Positions 27,625-35,064 of a stretch of 38,085 nt of DNA are shown in pieces. Both the position numbers and the translations under genes were made by a program. Every line of letters begins with the position of its first letter. Position 1 is the stretch's first letter. This stretch comes from an uncultured Bacteroidales bacterium (GTDB lineage Bacteria; Bacteroidota; Bacteroidia; Bacteroidales; Paludibacteraceae): assembly GCA_902799185.1 (NCBI GenBank), contig CADBZO010000015.1, forward strand, positions 11,733-49,817, in the 5' to 3' direction. A model generated the notes under the pieces. It ran no database searches, had not been told where the DNA came from, and saw only the letters and a program-made list of their open reading frames with translations.

Positions 27625-28061
27625 AGAAAATCCTATTTGTCATGGCGGCCATGTGCGTCATCAGCACAACGCACGCCGAGATTAAGCCGGTGAGCCAAGG
27701 AGCGTACAAGACAGAACATGTCGGCGGTGTCACCGATATGTATGTCAAATTGAACTATGCCACGGACGGAAGCTATTATGCCTTCGCCCTCAAGTGTGCA
27801 TCCAAGTTCAATCCTCTTACGTTCTCCCTGGAACTCGGCAAATCTCCGGAGGAAGCGCTGCGCTCCATCGACGCGCTGATCAACATCATGGATACCGGAG
27901 CCAAGTCGGAGATATACACCATCGACGAGCAGACGACAGTTGCTCGGAAATCAAAGAACATGGTGTACATCTTCCGCACCGGCTACGCTGATCCGGGATA
28001 TCTTGAGCGCCGCCATCTGAACAATGCTCGTGAATTTATTCAAATGGCTATACCACAATGA
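27621..28061 (+). CDS. Secreted protein co-transcribed with the repressor (146 aa)
   Basis: Signal peptide (MKKILFVMAAMCVISTTHA, cleavage before EIK) and a mixed alpha/beta mature part (VTDMYVKLNYATDGSYYAFA, then IYTIDEQTTVARKSKNMVYI). Its ATG overlaps the repressor stop, so it is made whenever the lysogen is maintained. A periplasmic protein in an immunity operon suggests superinfection exclusion or a lysogenic conversion factor. This is inference from context; the fold is not recognised. Confidence 0.65.
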   Translation: MKKILFVMAAMCVISTTHAEIKPVSQGAYKTEHVGGVTDMYVKLNYATDGSYYAFALKCASKFNPLTFSLELGKSPEEALRSIDALINIMDTGAKSEIYTIDEQTTVARKSKNMVYIFRTGYADPGYLERRHLNNAREFIQMAIPQ

Positions 28062-28315
28062 ACGAAAAAGAATTAATTGCTCTTATCACAACGAGCATGG
28101 ACCAGAACGTAGCTGCCGAAGATAGGGCAGCGTTTGCCGATTCCATCAAAGCAAGATTGGAAGAGATAATCTTCCCTTCGGATATCGACATCGAAAAGAA
28201 GTACGGTGACCTGCTTCACCAGCTCCTGGACAAAGTGACCGAAGCCGACGAGACGGAAGGTATCAATCCTCACCTCATCGCAGCCGGAGTCGGCAATGCC
28301 TTCTTAGACCGTTAG
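28058..28315 (+). CDS. Small protein of the immunity operon (85 aa)
   Basis: Acidic helical protein (MNEKELIALITTSMDQNVAA, KKYGDLLHQLLDKVTEADET) with no recognised family. It overlaps the secreted-protein gene by 4 nt and is the last prophage gene before the attachment site. A perfect 7-bp hairpin (TAGTCCC/GGGACTA) begins at its stop codon. Confidence 0.55.
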   Translation: MNEKELIALITTSMDQNVAAEDRAAFADSIKARLEEIIFPSDIDIEKKYGDLLHQLLDKVTEADETEGINPHLIAAGVGNAFLDR

Positions 28316-28346
28316 TCCCAGCGCGCATTATGCGTACGGGACTACG
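28313..28346 (+). terminator. Hairpin at the end of the immunity operon
   Basis: TAGTCCC (28,313-28,319) pairs with GGGACTA, with a second inner stem around ATTATGCG. No T-run follows. A further 6-bp perfect hairpin (CACGGC/GCCGTG) lies at about 28,372-28,391. Confidence 0.45.
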
Positions 28347-28482
28347 GAGGAATTGAGAAATTGGCACGAGCACGGCACATAAACGCCGTGAGAGTGCGTG
28401 AACATTGAAAATGTAACTTGTTGAGAATAAGGAAGGAACTCCTTTCCTGCCTCCCGTGTTTCCACCGTCCATCCATCCCTAG

Positions 28483-28502
28483 TTCGATTCTCGGTGGCAC
28501 CA
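28483..28502 (+). other. tRNA 3' fragment, right attachment site (attR)
   Basis: TTCGATT CTCGG TGGCACC A is the T-loop, 3' T-stem, 3' acceptor strand and discriminator of a tRNA whose 5' half is not present upstream. A prophage that integrates into a tRNA 3' end leaves exactly such a duplicated fragment at the far side. The left boundary of the repeated core cannot be set without attL; it may extend upstream of 28,483. Confidence 0.75.
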
Positions 28503-28503
28503 C

Positions 28504-28532
28504 AAAAAACGACCTCACAAGGGTCGTTTTTT
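28504..28532 (+). terminator. Host tRNA terminator
   Basis: AAAAAACGACC (28,504-28,514) pairs with GGTCGTTTTTT (28,522-28,532). It directly follows the tRNA fragment and is the natural terminator of the host tRNA gene, now separated from it by the prophage. Confidence 0.85.
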
Positions 28533-28584
28533 GCGTCATAAGGCACTCTTTTTTGCGGTTTAGCACATTTTTCTCCCCTATTTA

Positions 28585-28616
28585 TTTGCATATATGCAAA
28601 AAAAGCAGTAATTTTG
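28585..28616 (+). promoter_or_regulatory. porQ promoter
   Basis: TTTG (28,585-28,588), 20 nt, TAATTTTG (28,609-28,616), followed by CAGCCG. The ATG of porQ is 18 nt downstream. Confidence 0.85.
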
Positions 28617-28633
28617 CAGCCGATTTAGTTTGC

Positions 28634-29746
28634 ATGATTGTGGCTATAACCCGAAAAATAGGAATTACCCTGGTACTCTGTGCGTGGTCTCTTTGTACCT
28701 TCGCCCAGGTATCGAACGCCGGCCGTTCGGTGTTCTCCTTCATGGGGTTGCCTGCCTCGGCGAGGCTCAACGCGCTCGGAGGAAGCAACGTCAGCCTCAG
28801 CGACGGAGACGTCTCCATGGCGATGTGCAACCCCGCCCTGCTCCATGCCAACTCACACATGGTGCTACAGCTCAACTACTCCTATTATCTCCCCGGTACG
28901 ATGTTCGGCTCCGTGCTCTACGGGCATAACTTCGGACGGTCGAAGATCGAGAAACCCTATGCCGGCGAAGGCGAACCCGACAAACCCAACTATTTCGCTG
29001 TCGGAGTCCATTACCTCGACTACGGAGGGATGAAATATGCGGATGAGCAAGGCAACCTCACCGGCGGTTCGTTCGGCGCACGGGACATACTGATAGATGT
29101 CATGTACGCGCGCCAGCTCGGACGGATGTTCAAGGTCGGCGTGACGCTCAAGCCTGTCTATTCCATCTATGAGAGCTATTCCTCCTTCGCCCTCGGAGCC
29201 GATGTAGGCGCCCATTTCCAGTCGCCCGACTCCACCTTCCAGATGGGACTCGTCCTCCAGAATATAGGATGGCAGCTCAAAGGTTTCTACAGCGCCGAAG
29301 ACGGTTCGAAGAAAGAGATGCTGCCGCTCAACCTCCAGCTCGGTCTCTCGTACCGGATCAAGAAAACGCCGCTCCGCCTGCATATGCAGATACACAACAT
29401 GCAGACCTGGCGGCTGGACTACGCGTGGACCAGCAATGACAAGAGTCTCACTACCGGCGAACCCCTCTCGCATGACGTGAAATGGTACGACACCATGTTC
29501 CGCCATACCATCTTCACCATCGAGATTGTGCCCAAGAGCGAGCGCTTCTATGTCGCTCTCAGTTACAACCACCGCCGCCGTGCGGAACTGCAACTGGTGG
29601 ACCAACGGTCGCTCGCCGGCTTCTCGCTCGGCGCCGGAGTACGCATCAAACAGGCGCGTATATCCTTCGCCGTCAGCCAGGTCACCAAGTCCTTCTTCTC
29701 CTTCCAGGCCGGACTCTCGCTGGACATCAATTCGCTACTGAAGTAG
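28634..29746 (+). CDS. porQ: Type IX secretion protein PorQ (370 aa)
   Basis: Signal peptide (ITLVLCAWSLCTFAQ) followed by a beta-barrel-type outer-membrane protein with FSFMGLPASARLNALGGSNV near the N-terminus, the signature start of the PorQ/PorV/PorP-like family, and MYARQLGRMFKVGVTLKPVY in the middle. PorQ works with PorU, PorV and PorZ in the attachment complex of the type IX secretion system in the outer membrane. The porQ-cmk-ispH order is known from Porphyromonas. The frame is open from 28,418, but the promoter and the signal peptide fix the start at 28,634. Confidence 0.85.
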   Translation: MIVAITRKIGITLVLCAWSLCTFAQVSNAGRSVFSFMGLPASARLNALGGSNVSLSDGDVSMAMCNPALLHANSHMVLQLNYSYYLPGTMFGSVLYGHNFGRSKIEKPYAGEGEPDKPNYFAVGVHYLDYGGMKYADEQGNLTGGSFGARDILIDVMYARQLGRMFKVGVTLKPVYSIYESYSSFALGADVGAHFQSPDSTFQMGLVLQNIGWQLKGFYSAEDGSKKEMLPLNLQLGLSYRIKKTPLRLHMQIHNMQTWRLDYAWTSNDKSLTTGEPLSHDVKWYDTMFRHTIFTIEIVPKSERFYVALSYNHRRRAELQLVDQRSLAGFSLGAGVRIKQARISFAVSQVTKSFFSFQAGLSLDINSLLK

Positions 29747-29775
29747 CTCAGTTTGTGATTTATAATTTGTGATTT

Positions 29776-30450
29776 ATGAATAAAATCATCGTAGCCATCG
29801 ACGGCTACAGTTCTTGCGGCAAATCGACGATTGCCAAGGCGCTGGCGAAGCACGCCGGCTACACCTATGTGGACACCGGCGCCATGTACCGCGCTATCGG
29901 ACTCTACACCCTCCGCCACGGACTGACAGCGGAGAAAGACATCATCGCCGCCCTGCCGCAGATAGAGATCGGTTTCATCCGGGTGGATGATGTCCAGCAC
30001 GTCACCCTCAACGGCGAAGACGTGGAGCCTTTCATCCGGACGCTTGAAGCGGGCAACCGTGCCAGCGAGATATCCCAGATCAAAGAGGTACGCGCTTTTC
30101 TCGTGGCGCAGCAGCAACGCATGGGCGAAGCCAAAGGTATCGTCATGGACGGCCGCGACATAGGTACCGTCGTCTTCCCGGACGCCGAACTCAAACTCTT
30201 CCTCACCGCCACCCCCGAAGTACGGGCGCAACGCCGGTACGACGAGCTGGTAGCCAAAGGCGGGAATCCCGATTATGCAGCCGTCCTCGCCGACGTCAAC
30301 GACCGCGACTACCGCGACACCCACCGCGCCGAGTCGCCGCTACGCCAGGCCGAAGATGCCGTCGTCGTCGATAACAGTCGTATGACGCCCGACGAACAGA
30401 TGCAAGTCATCATCGCCCTCTTCGAAAAGAAACTGGCTCAACTAGAATAA
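29776..30450 (+). CDS. cmk: Cytidylate kinase (224 aa)
   Basis: P-loop near the N-terminus (IDGYSSCGKSTIAKALA), then YVDTGAMYRAIGLYTL and IVMDGRDIGTVVFPDAELKL, all typical of (d)CMP kinase. It phosphorylates CMP and dCMP to the diphosphates in the cytoplasm and is usually essential. Length is normal for the family. The start codon lies within a direct 12-nt repeat (TTTGTGATTTAT at 29,752-29,763 and 29,766-29,777). It is followed by ispH after 5 nt. Confidence 0.9.
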   Translation: MNKIIVAIDGYSSCGKSTIAKALAKHAGYTYVDTGAMYRAIGLYTLRHGLTAEKDIIAALPQIEIGFIRVDDVQHVTLNGEDVEPFIRTLEAGNRASEISQIKEVRAFLVAQQQRMGEAKGIVMDGRDIGTVVFPDAELKLFLTATPEVRAQRRYDELVAKGGNPDYAAVLADVNDRDYRDTHRAESPLRQAEDAVVVDNSRMTPDEQMQVIIALFEKKLAQLE

Positions 30451-30455
30451 CCAGA

Positions 30456-31370
30456 ATGATCATATCCATCGATCAAAACAGCGGTTTCTGCTTCGGTGTC
30501 ACCAGTGCCATCTCCGCAGCGGAGAGAGAGCTCCGTGCCGGAGCTCTTTGTTGTCTGGGCGACATCGTCCATAACGGTCAGGAGGTCTCCCGTCTGGAGT
30601 CCCTCGGTCTTCAGACCATCGACTATGACGACCTCCGCACGCTGCCGCCCCACTCGCGCGTGCTCCTCCGCGCCCACGGCGAACCTCCTTCCACCTACTG
30701 GATAGCCCGTCAACGGGGCATAGAGATCATTGACGCCACCTGCCCCGTCGTCAAGAAACTGCAGGACCGTATCCGCGCCTGCTATGAGACCCACAAGAAC
30801 GACGAGCCCCTCCCGCCGCAGATAGTCATCTACGGCAAACCCGGCCACGCCGAGGTCATCGGACTCCAGGGGCAGACCAACAACACCGCGATCGTCATCG
30901 AGTCCGCCGACCAGCTCGACCGGCTCGACTTCACACGCCCGATATACCTCTTCTCCCAGACCACCAAGTCCATAGAAGGTTTCAACGCCCTCGTAGAAGC
31001 TATTCAATCTCAAATCTCCAATCTCAAATCTCAAATTGTGCTGGAAGCGCACGACACCATCTGCCGCAACGTAGCCAACCGCGTGGCGCGGTTGCAGGAT
31101 TTTGCGCGGCAGCAGGACCTCGTCCTCTTCGTCGGAGGTACCAAATCCTCCAACGCCCGCGTCCTCTACAACCACTGTCTGGAGGCGAACCCCAATACGC
31201 TCTTTATCGCCTCCCCCGACGAACTGGAAGAAAAACTCCCGCCTCTCCACTCTCCACTCTCCACTCTCCACTCTCAACCCTCCACTCTCAAAGTTGGTAT
31301 TTGCGGCGCGACATCCACCCCTCTCTGGCTCATGGAAAAAGTAAGGGACAAGCTCTCGCTCATCCCTTAA
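30456..31370 (+). CDS. ispH: 4-hydroxy-3-methylbut-2-enyl diphosphate reductase (304 aa)
   Basis: Last enzyme of the MEP isoprenoid pathway, with a [4Fe-4S] cluster held by Cys12 (SGFCFGVTSAI), Cys96 (DATCPVVKK) and Cys203 (DTICRNVANR). The catalytic GEP (RAHGEPPS) and GICGATSTP motifs are intact. Two in-frame low-complexity insertions interrupt usually compact regions: about residues 184-194 (QSQISNLKSQI) and 251-268 (PLHSPLSTLHSQPSTLK), both coming from simple DNA repeats. The key residues are conserved, so the enzyme is probably active. Confidence 0.9.
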   Translation: MIISIDQNSGFCFGVTSAISAAERELRAGALCCLGDIVHNGQEVSRLESLGLQTIDYDDLRTLPPHSRVLLRAHGEPPSTYWIARQRGIEIIDATCPVVKKLQDRIRACYETHKNDEPLPPQIVIYGKPGHAEVIGLQGQTNNTAIVIESADQLDRLDFTRPIYLFSQTTKSIEGFNALVEAIQSQISNLKSQIVLEAHDTICRNVANRVARLQDFARQQDLVLFVGGTKSSNARVLYNHCLEANPNTLFIASPDELEEKLPPLHSPLSTLHSQPSTLKVGICGATSTPLWLMEKVRDKLSLIP

Positions 31371-31394
31371 CCTTTCACCTTTCAACTTTCAACT

Positions 31395-34007
31395 TCACCT
31401 GACGCTTGTCAGTTTCTTGATTTTCTCGTTCAGCTTCTTCTCTTTGAGCAACTGCTCCAATCCGATATGCATGCGGTAGTTCCAGAACTGGCGCGGGTTG
31501 GACGGTACGTTGATACGGTCGGCGAACTGATCCTTGATACGTACGTCGCCGTCGATGGCCAGCCAGTCTTGCAACGGTAGGATCGTCCACATGGCCGGAC
31601 TGTACATATGCTGGTTGATGATGAACTCGGCTATCTCCGGTGTCATCTCTTGCGGCGCTTCGCCCCACCAGCCCATCTGCTCGTTGTAGAACCGCTGGGT
31701 CACAGCCCGGTCTTCTTCCCACCATGCGCGGAGCGGGTTCATGTCATGTGTGCCGGTGGTGCAGACACTCTGATACGGCGCGTCGGCCGGATGGGCGAAC
31801 TTGACCGTCGGGTCTTTCGGCATGCGCTGGATCTCCAGAGAGAGGATCTGCAGCTCGTGCATCACGTCGGGCACGCAAGCCGGTACCATACCCAAGTCCT
31901 CGCCGCAGCAGAGCATATGGGTCGAGTGGATCAGCGTCGGCAGCTTGCGCATCGCCGAGTCGCGCCAGAACTGCGTATGACGGCGGTAGAAATAGTCGTT
32001 GTAGATACGCATCAGTACCTCTTTCTGGTCGCTGTAGAGCTCGTTGAACGAATGGCTCTGATAGATGGAGATACGCGGATGGAGCCATCCCGGACGCCGC
32101 TGGTCTTCCACCATCAGCACCTCGCAGTGCAGGTATATCAGTCCGTCGCAGAGGTTCTTCGCCGCCTCGGCGCTCAAGCCGCTTGCCTTCAGCTGTTTCG
32201 GGTCCGCCATCAGCCGGTCGTACCACTCCTGTACCTTCGCCTGGGTGTCAAACTCCGGACGGAAGAAATAGACATAGCCGTCATGCGTGTCCAGCGCGTG
32301 CTGCTTCGCCCATTCGGTGTCATAGCCCAATACTTCGCCTAAGAAGTTCGACCGGATATACGGCTTCGTCATACGGTCCCAGTCGAGGCATACGCCTTGT
32401 GCGCAGAGGTCGTCGTAGCTGTACGGCAGCGCCGGTACGAAATGGCCGCAGAGACCCCACACGTCCGTCTTGCGCATCTGCCAGATACGGAAGAAACCCA
32501 GGATATGATCCACGCGGTAGGCGTCGAAATAGTCCTGCATCTTACGGAACCGTTTCTGCCACCAGCCGAAGTTATCCTCCGCCATTTTGTCCCAGTTATA
32601 GGTCGGGAAGCCCCAGTTCTGTCCGCTGATGGAGAAGTCATCGGGCGGAGCACCGGCGGAAGCGTCCAGATTGAACAGCTCCGGATACACGGAAGCATCC
32701 ACGCTGTCCGGGCTGATACCGATAGGTATATCGCCCTTCATGGCTACACCTATCGAGTGGGCGTAAGCGACCGCGTCCGCCAGCTGCTTGTCGGCGTGGA
32801 ACTGCAGGTACTTGTAGAAATCCGCCGGCTGTTTGTCGCGTTTGTGCAGGAACTCGGCGTACGGCTCCAGCCACTCGGCGTTCTTCGTCTCGAATGCCTT
32901 GTACTCCTCGCTGCCGAAGAGCGCGTCTTTGTCCTGTTTGTACAGCGCCTTGAAGAACACCATCTTCGCGTCATAGACGTTCTGGTAGTCCGCAAAACTC
33001 TTGGCGTTGAACTCCGCCTTCTGCGCCTCGTATTTCTTCTTCTGCGCCGGCGTCAGACGGCCCATCTTCTCAATATTGATATATATCGGATGGAGGGCAA
33101 ACACCGACACGGCGTTGTAGGGATAACTGTCTAAGTTATTGTGTCTCAATGTCGTATCGTTGATAGGGAGGGTCTGGATCATCTGCTGACCCGTAGCCGC
33201 AGCCCAGTCCGCCATCTTCTTCAGATCCTGGAACTCACCGATACCGAATCCTTCCTCGCTGCGCAGCGAGAATACCGGTACGGCTACGCCGGCACCCTTC
33301 CAACGGGGCTGCGTACGGCGGAAACCGCGGTCGTTCTGGCAGATGACCATTCCTTTTTCCACACCCCATATCTGGCGGTTCTCCCCCCACTCGGTGTCCA
33401 CTACGGCACCTGTCTTGAGGTCATAAACCACGTATTTGTACTCGATGATATCCTGCTCTTTCACCTCTATGTCGGCGCGCCAGAGGGGGAACTCCGCATC
33501 GTTCATCACCAGTTTGTCGTCGGCTTTCCAGTTGCCTAACGCCTCGCAGTTACCGATGATCGCTACGCCCTGTGTCGGCAGGATCTGCGGCAGGTCGATC
33601 GAGAAACGGATATTTCCTTTCGCCGCTTTCGCCTTCATCGGTCTGTGGCGTTTGAAGAGCGAGTGGAGGAACGCCGTCGTATAGAAGCTGTCCTCGTACG
33701 TGCTCGCCTGCCATGCGTCCCGCACTACAATCCTGCCCTTCGCGCTTCGTACATCGTCAAACCGTAAATGCCTCGGTTCTCCGGCCTCGTAGATATACCC
33801 GCTGTCTTGCAGCCGGATGGCGTATTTGTATTGCACGCTGCCTGCGAAATCGCTTACCGGCACATTTGCCTGCCAGAAATCTGTTCCCTGGCAGTTCAAT
33901 ACCAACGGCTCTTTCTCCGTCCAACCTAAGATTGACTCCTGCGTTTCAATCACGCAGAGACTCTGCCCGTACTCGGCACGATAGTGAATCTGAAAATTGA
34001 TGTTCAT
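31395..34007 (-). CDS. malQ: 4-alpha-glucanotransferase with two CBM20 starch-binding domains (870 aa)
   Basis: Residues about 1-110 and 125-235 are two CBM20 domains (SILGWTEKEPLVLNCQ; ALGNWKADDKLVMND). The rest is a GH77 amylomaltase: nucleophile Asp in YRVDHILGFFRIW (about residue 498), acid/base Glu in CCGEDLGMVP (about 703), and the THDMNPLRAWWEED motif. It transfers alpha-1,4-glucan chains in the cytoplasm. This two-CBM20 form is common in Bacteroidales and is related in layout to plant DPE2. Its 3' end converges with ispH, 24 nt away. It is driven by a consensus promoter at 34,078-34,109. Confidence 0.92.
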   Translation of the reverse strand: MNINFQIHYRAEYGQSLCVIETQESILGWTEKEPLVLNCQGTDFWQANVPVSDFAGSVQYKYAIRLQDSGYIYEAGEPRHLRFDDVRSAKGRIVVRDAWQASTYEDSFYTTAFLHSLFKRHRPMKAKAAKGNIRFSIDLPQILPTQGVAIIGNCEALGNWKADDKLVMNDAEFPLWRADIEVKEQDIIEYKYVVYDLKTGAVVDTEWGENRQIWGVEKGMVICQNDRGFRRTQPRWKGAGVAVPVFSLRSEEGFGIGEFQDLKKMADWAAATGQQMIQTLPINDTTLRHNNLDSYPYNAVSVFALHPIYINIEKMGRLTPAQKKKYEAQKAEFNAKSFADYQNVYDAKMVFFKALYKQDKDALFGSEEYKAFETKNAEWLEPYAEFLHKRDKQPADFYKYLQFHADKQLADAVAYAHSIGVAMKGDIPIGISPDSVDASVYPELFNLDASAGAPPDDFSISGQNWGFPTYNWDKMAEDNFGWWQKRFRKMQDYFDAYRVDHILGFFRIWQMRKTDVWGLCGHFVPALPYSYDDLCAQGVCLDWDRMTKPYIRSNFLGEVLGYDTEWAKQHALDTHDGYVYFFRPEFDTQAKVQEWYDRLMADPKQLKASGLSAEAAKNLCDGLIYLHCEVLMVEDQRRPGWLHPRISIYQSHSFNELYSDQKEVLMRIYNDYFYRRHTQFWRDSAMRKLPTLIHSTHMLCCGEDLGMVPACVPDVMHELQILSLEIQRMPKDPTVKFAHPADAPYQSVCTTGTHDMNPLRAWWEEDRAVTQRFYNEQMGWWGEAPQEMTPEIAEFIINQHMYSPAMWTILPLQDWLAIDGDVRIKDQFADRINVPSNPRQFWNYRMHIGLEQLLKEKKLNEKIKKLTSVR

Positions 34008-34077
34008 GATATTATTCAGTTTGATGAATCCTCCTTTTCCGGCATACCGGAATACCGCTATACCGTTTAATCGGCTG

Positions 34078-34109
34078 CAAATTTACTACAAATTATTCAA
34101 ATATGCAAA
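34078..34109 (-). promoter_or_regulatory. malQ promoter
   Basis: Minus strand: TTTG (34,106-34,109), 20 nt, TAAATTTG (34,078-34,085), followed by CAGCCG. The leader before the ATG at 34,007 is about 65 nt. Confidence 0.85.
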
Positions 34110-34145
34110 TAAATTTGTATTTTTCTGAATTTTTGTTTCTGCTCT

Positions 34146-34177
34146 CTTGTTTATATGAAATATTTTTTGTACTTTTG
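34146..34177 (+). promoter_or_regulatory. Promoter of the flippase-like gene
   Basis: CTTG (34,146-34,149, imperfect -33), 20 nt, TACTTTTG (34,170-34,177). The ATG at 34,186 is only 8 nt further, so the transcript has almost no leader. Confidence 0.7.
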
Positions 34178-34185
34178 CGCCCTGT

Positions 34186-35064
34186 ATGAACAAACGACTG
34201 CTGCATACTGCCGAATGGGTGATTGCCGCCGTTGCCTATGCTTATCTGGCATACCGGCTGGCTACGTACGAGCATTACGGGCTGCTGGCCGGAAATCTCC
34301 GTGCGATGGGTTGCCGGCAATGGCTGGCGTTGGCGGCGTGTACGGCGCTTATGCCCCTGAACATGCTTGTCGAGGCATGGCGGTGGAAGACACTCGTGCC
34401 CATGCCGCTTCCGGAGGCTCAAAGGCAGGTGTATTACAGCAAACTCGCCGGGCTCGTTACCCCTTGGCGGTTGGGGGAGTACCCTGCCCGGGCGCTCTTG
34501 ATGCGGCGCTCGCCGGCTGGTCCTCACCCGCCGCTTGCCACCGTCCTGTCCATGGGAGCGGTAGGCAGTATCACGATGACGGCAGCCATTGTCTTTGCCG
34601 GGGCGCTGGCGCTGGCGTTCACCCCCGCGGTAAGTACCGTGCTCGGAGGGTATTACGGCGTACTGCTGGCGGCTGTGGGAGGTGTACTGGTTCCGGCATT
34701 GCTGTTCGCGCCAAGACTGTTGAGACGCTGGGCGGTGGTCTCGCACGGGACGGTTCTGAAGAGTCTTGTCCAGAGTCTCATCCGGGAGCTGTGCTGGTGC
34801 GTACAGCTGATGCTGGCGCTGTATGCCCTGAAGGCGACGGAGACAAGCGATTGGTACGCCCTGTCCGCATGGATGAACATGCCTGTTTACTATCTGCTGG
34901 TCACCGTCACGCCTAATATCCCTGTTGTGGAGGCGGGTGTACGCGGCGCATGGGCGATATTTCTGTTCGGCACTCCGAATGCCGCCCTGGCGGGGGTGCT
35001 ATTATGGGCGATAAACACGCTGCTGCCGTGTCTTGCATGGCCCTGTATCAAAGACCATGCGTAA
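34186..35064 (+). CDS. Membrane protein of the LPG-synthase/flippase-like TM family (292 aa)
   Basis: About seven or eight hydrophobic segments, with NMLVEAWRWKTLVPMPLPEA and KLAGLVTPWRLGEYPARALL, the patterns of the lysylphosphatidylglycerol synthase transmembrane/UPF0104 family. The C-terminus has PNIPVVEAGVRGAWAIFLFG, where family members carry a conserved Gly-x-Arg-Gly. No aminoacyl-transferase domain is attached, so it probably acts in lipid or glycolipid transfer and not in aminoacylation. It overlaps the next gene by 8 nt. Confidence 0.75.
   Translation: MNKRLLHTAEWVIAAVAYAYLAYRLATYEHYGLLAGNLRAMGCRQWLALAACTALMPLNMLVEAWRWKTLVPMPLPEAQRQVYYSKLAGLVTPWRLGEYPARALLMRRSPAGPHPPLATVLSMGAVGSITMTAAIVFAGALALAFTPAVSTVLGGYYGVLLAAVGGVLVPALLFAPRLLRRWAVVSHGTVLKSLVQSLIRELCWCVQLMLALYALKATETSDWYALSAWMNMPVYYLLVTVTPNIPVVEAGVRGAWAIFLFGTPNAALAGVLLWAINTLLPCLAWPCIKDHA

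Noticed and set aside
1-28502. Mu-like transposable phage
   Set aside because: No transposase A/B, Mor or Mom-type genes are seen, and the right end is a tRNA attachment site, which indicates site-specific integration.
28865-31385. Long minus-strand frames opposite porQ, cmk and ispH
   Set aside because: They are antisense to well-recognised conserved genes and have the skewed composition of shadow frames.
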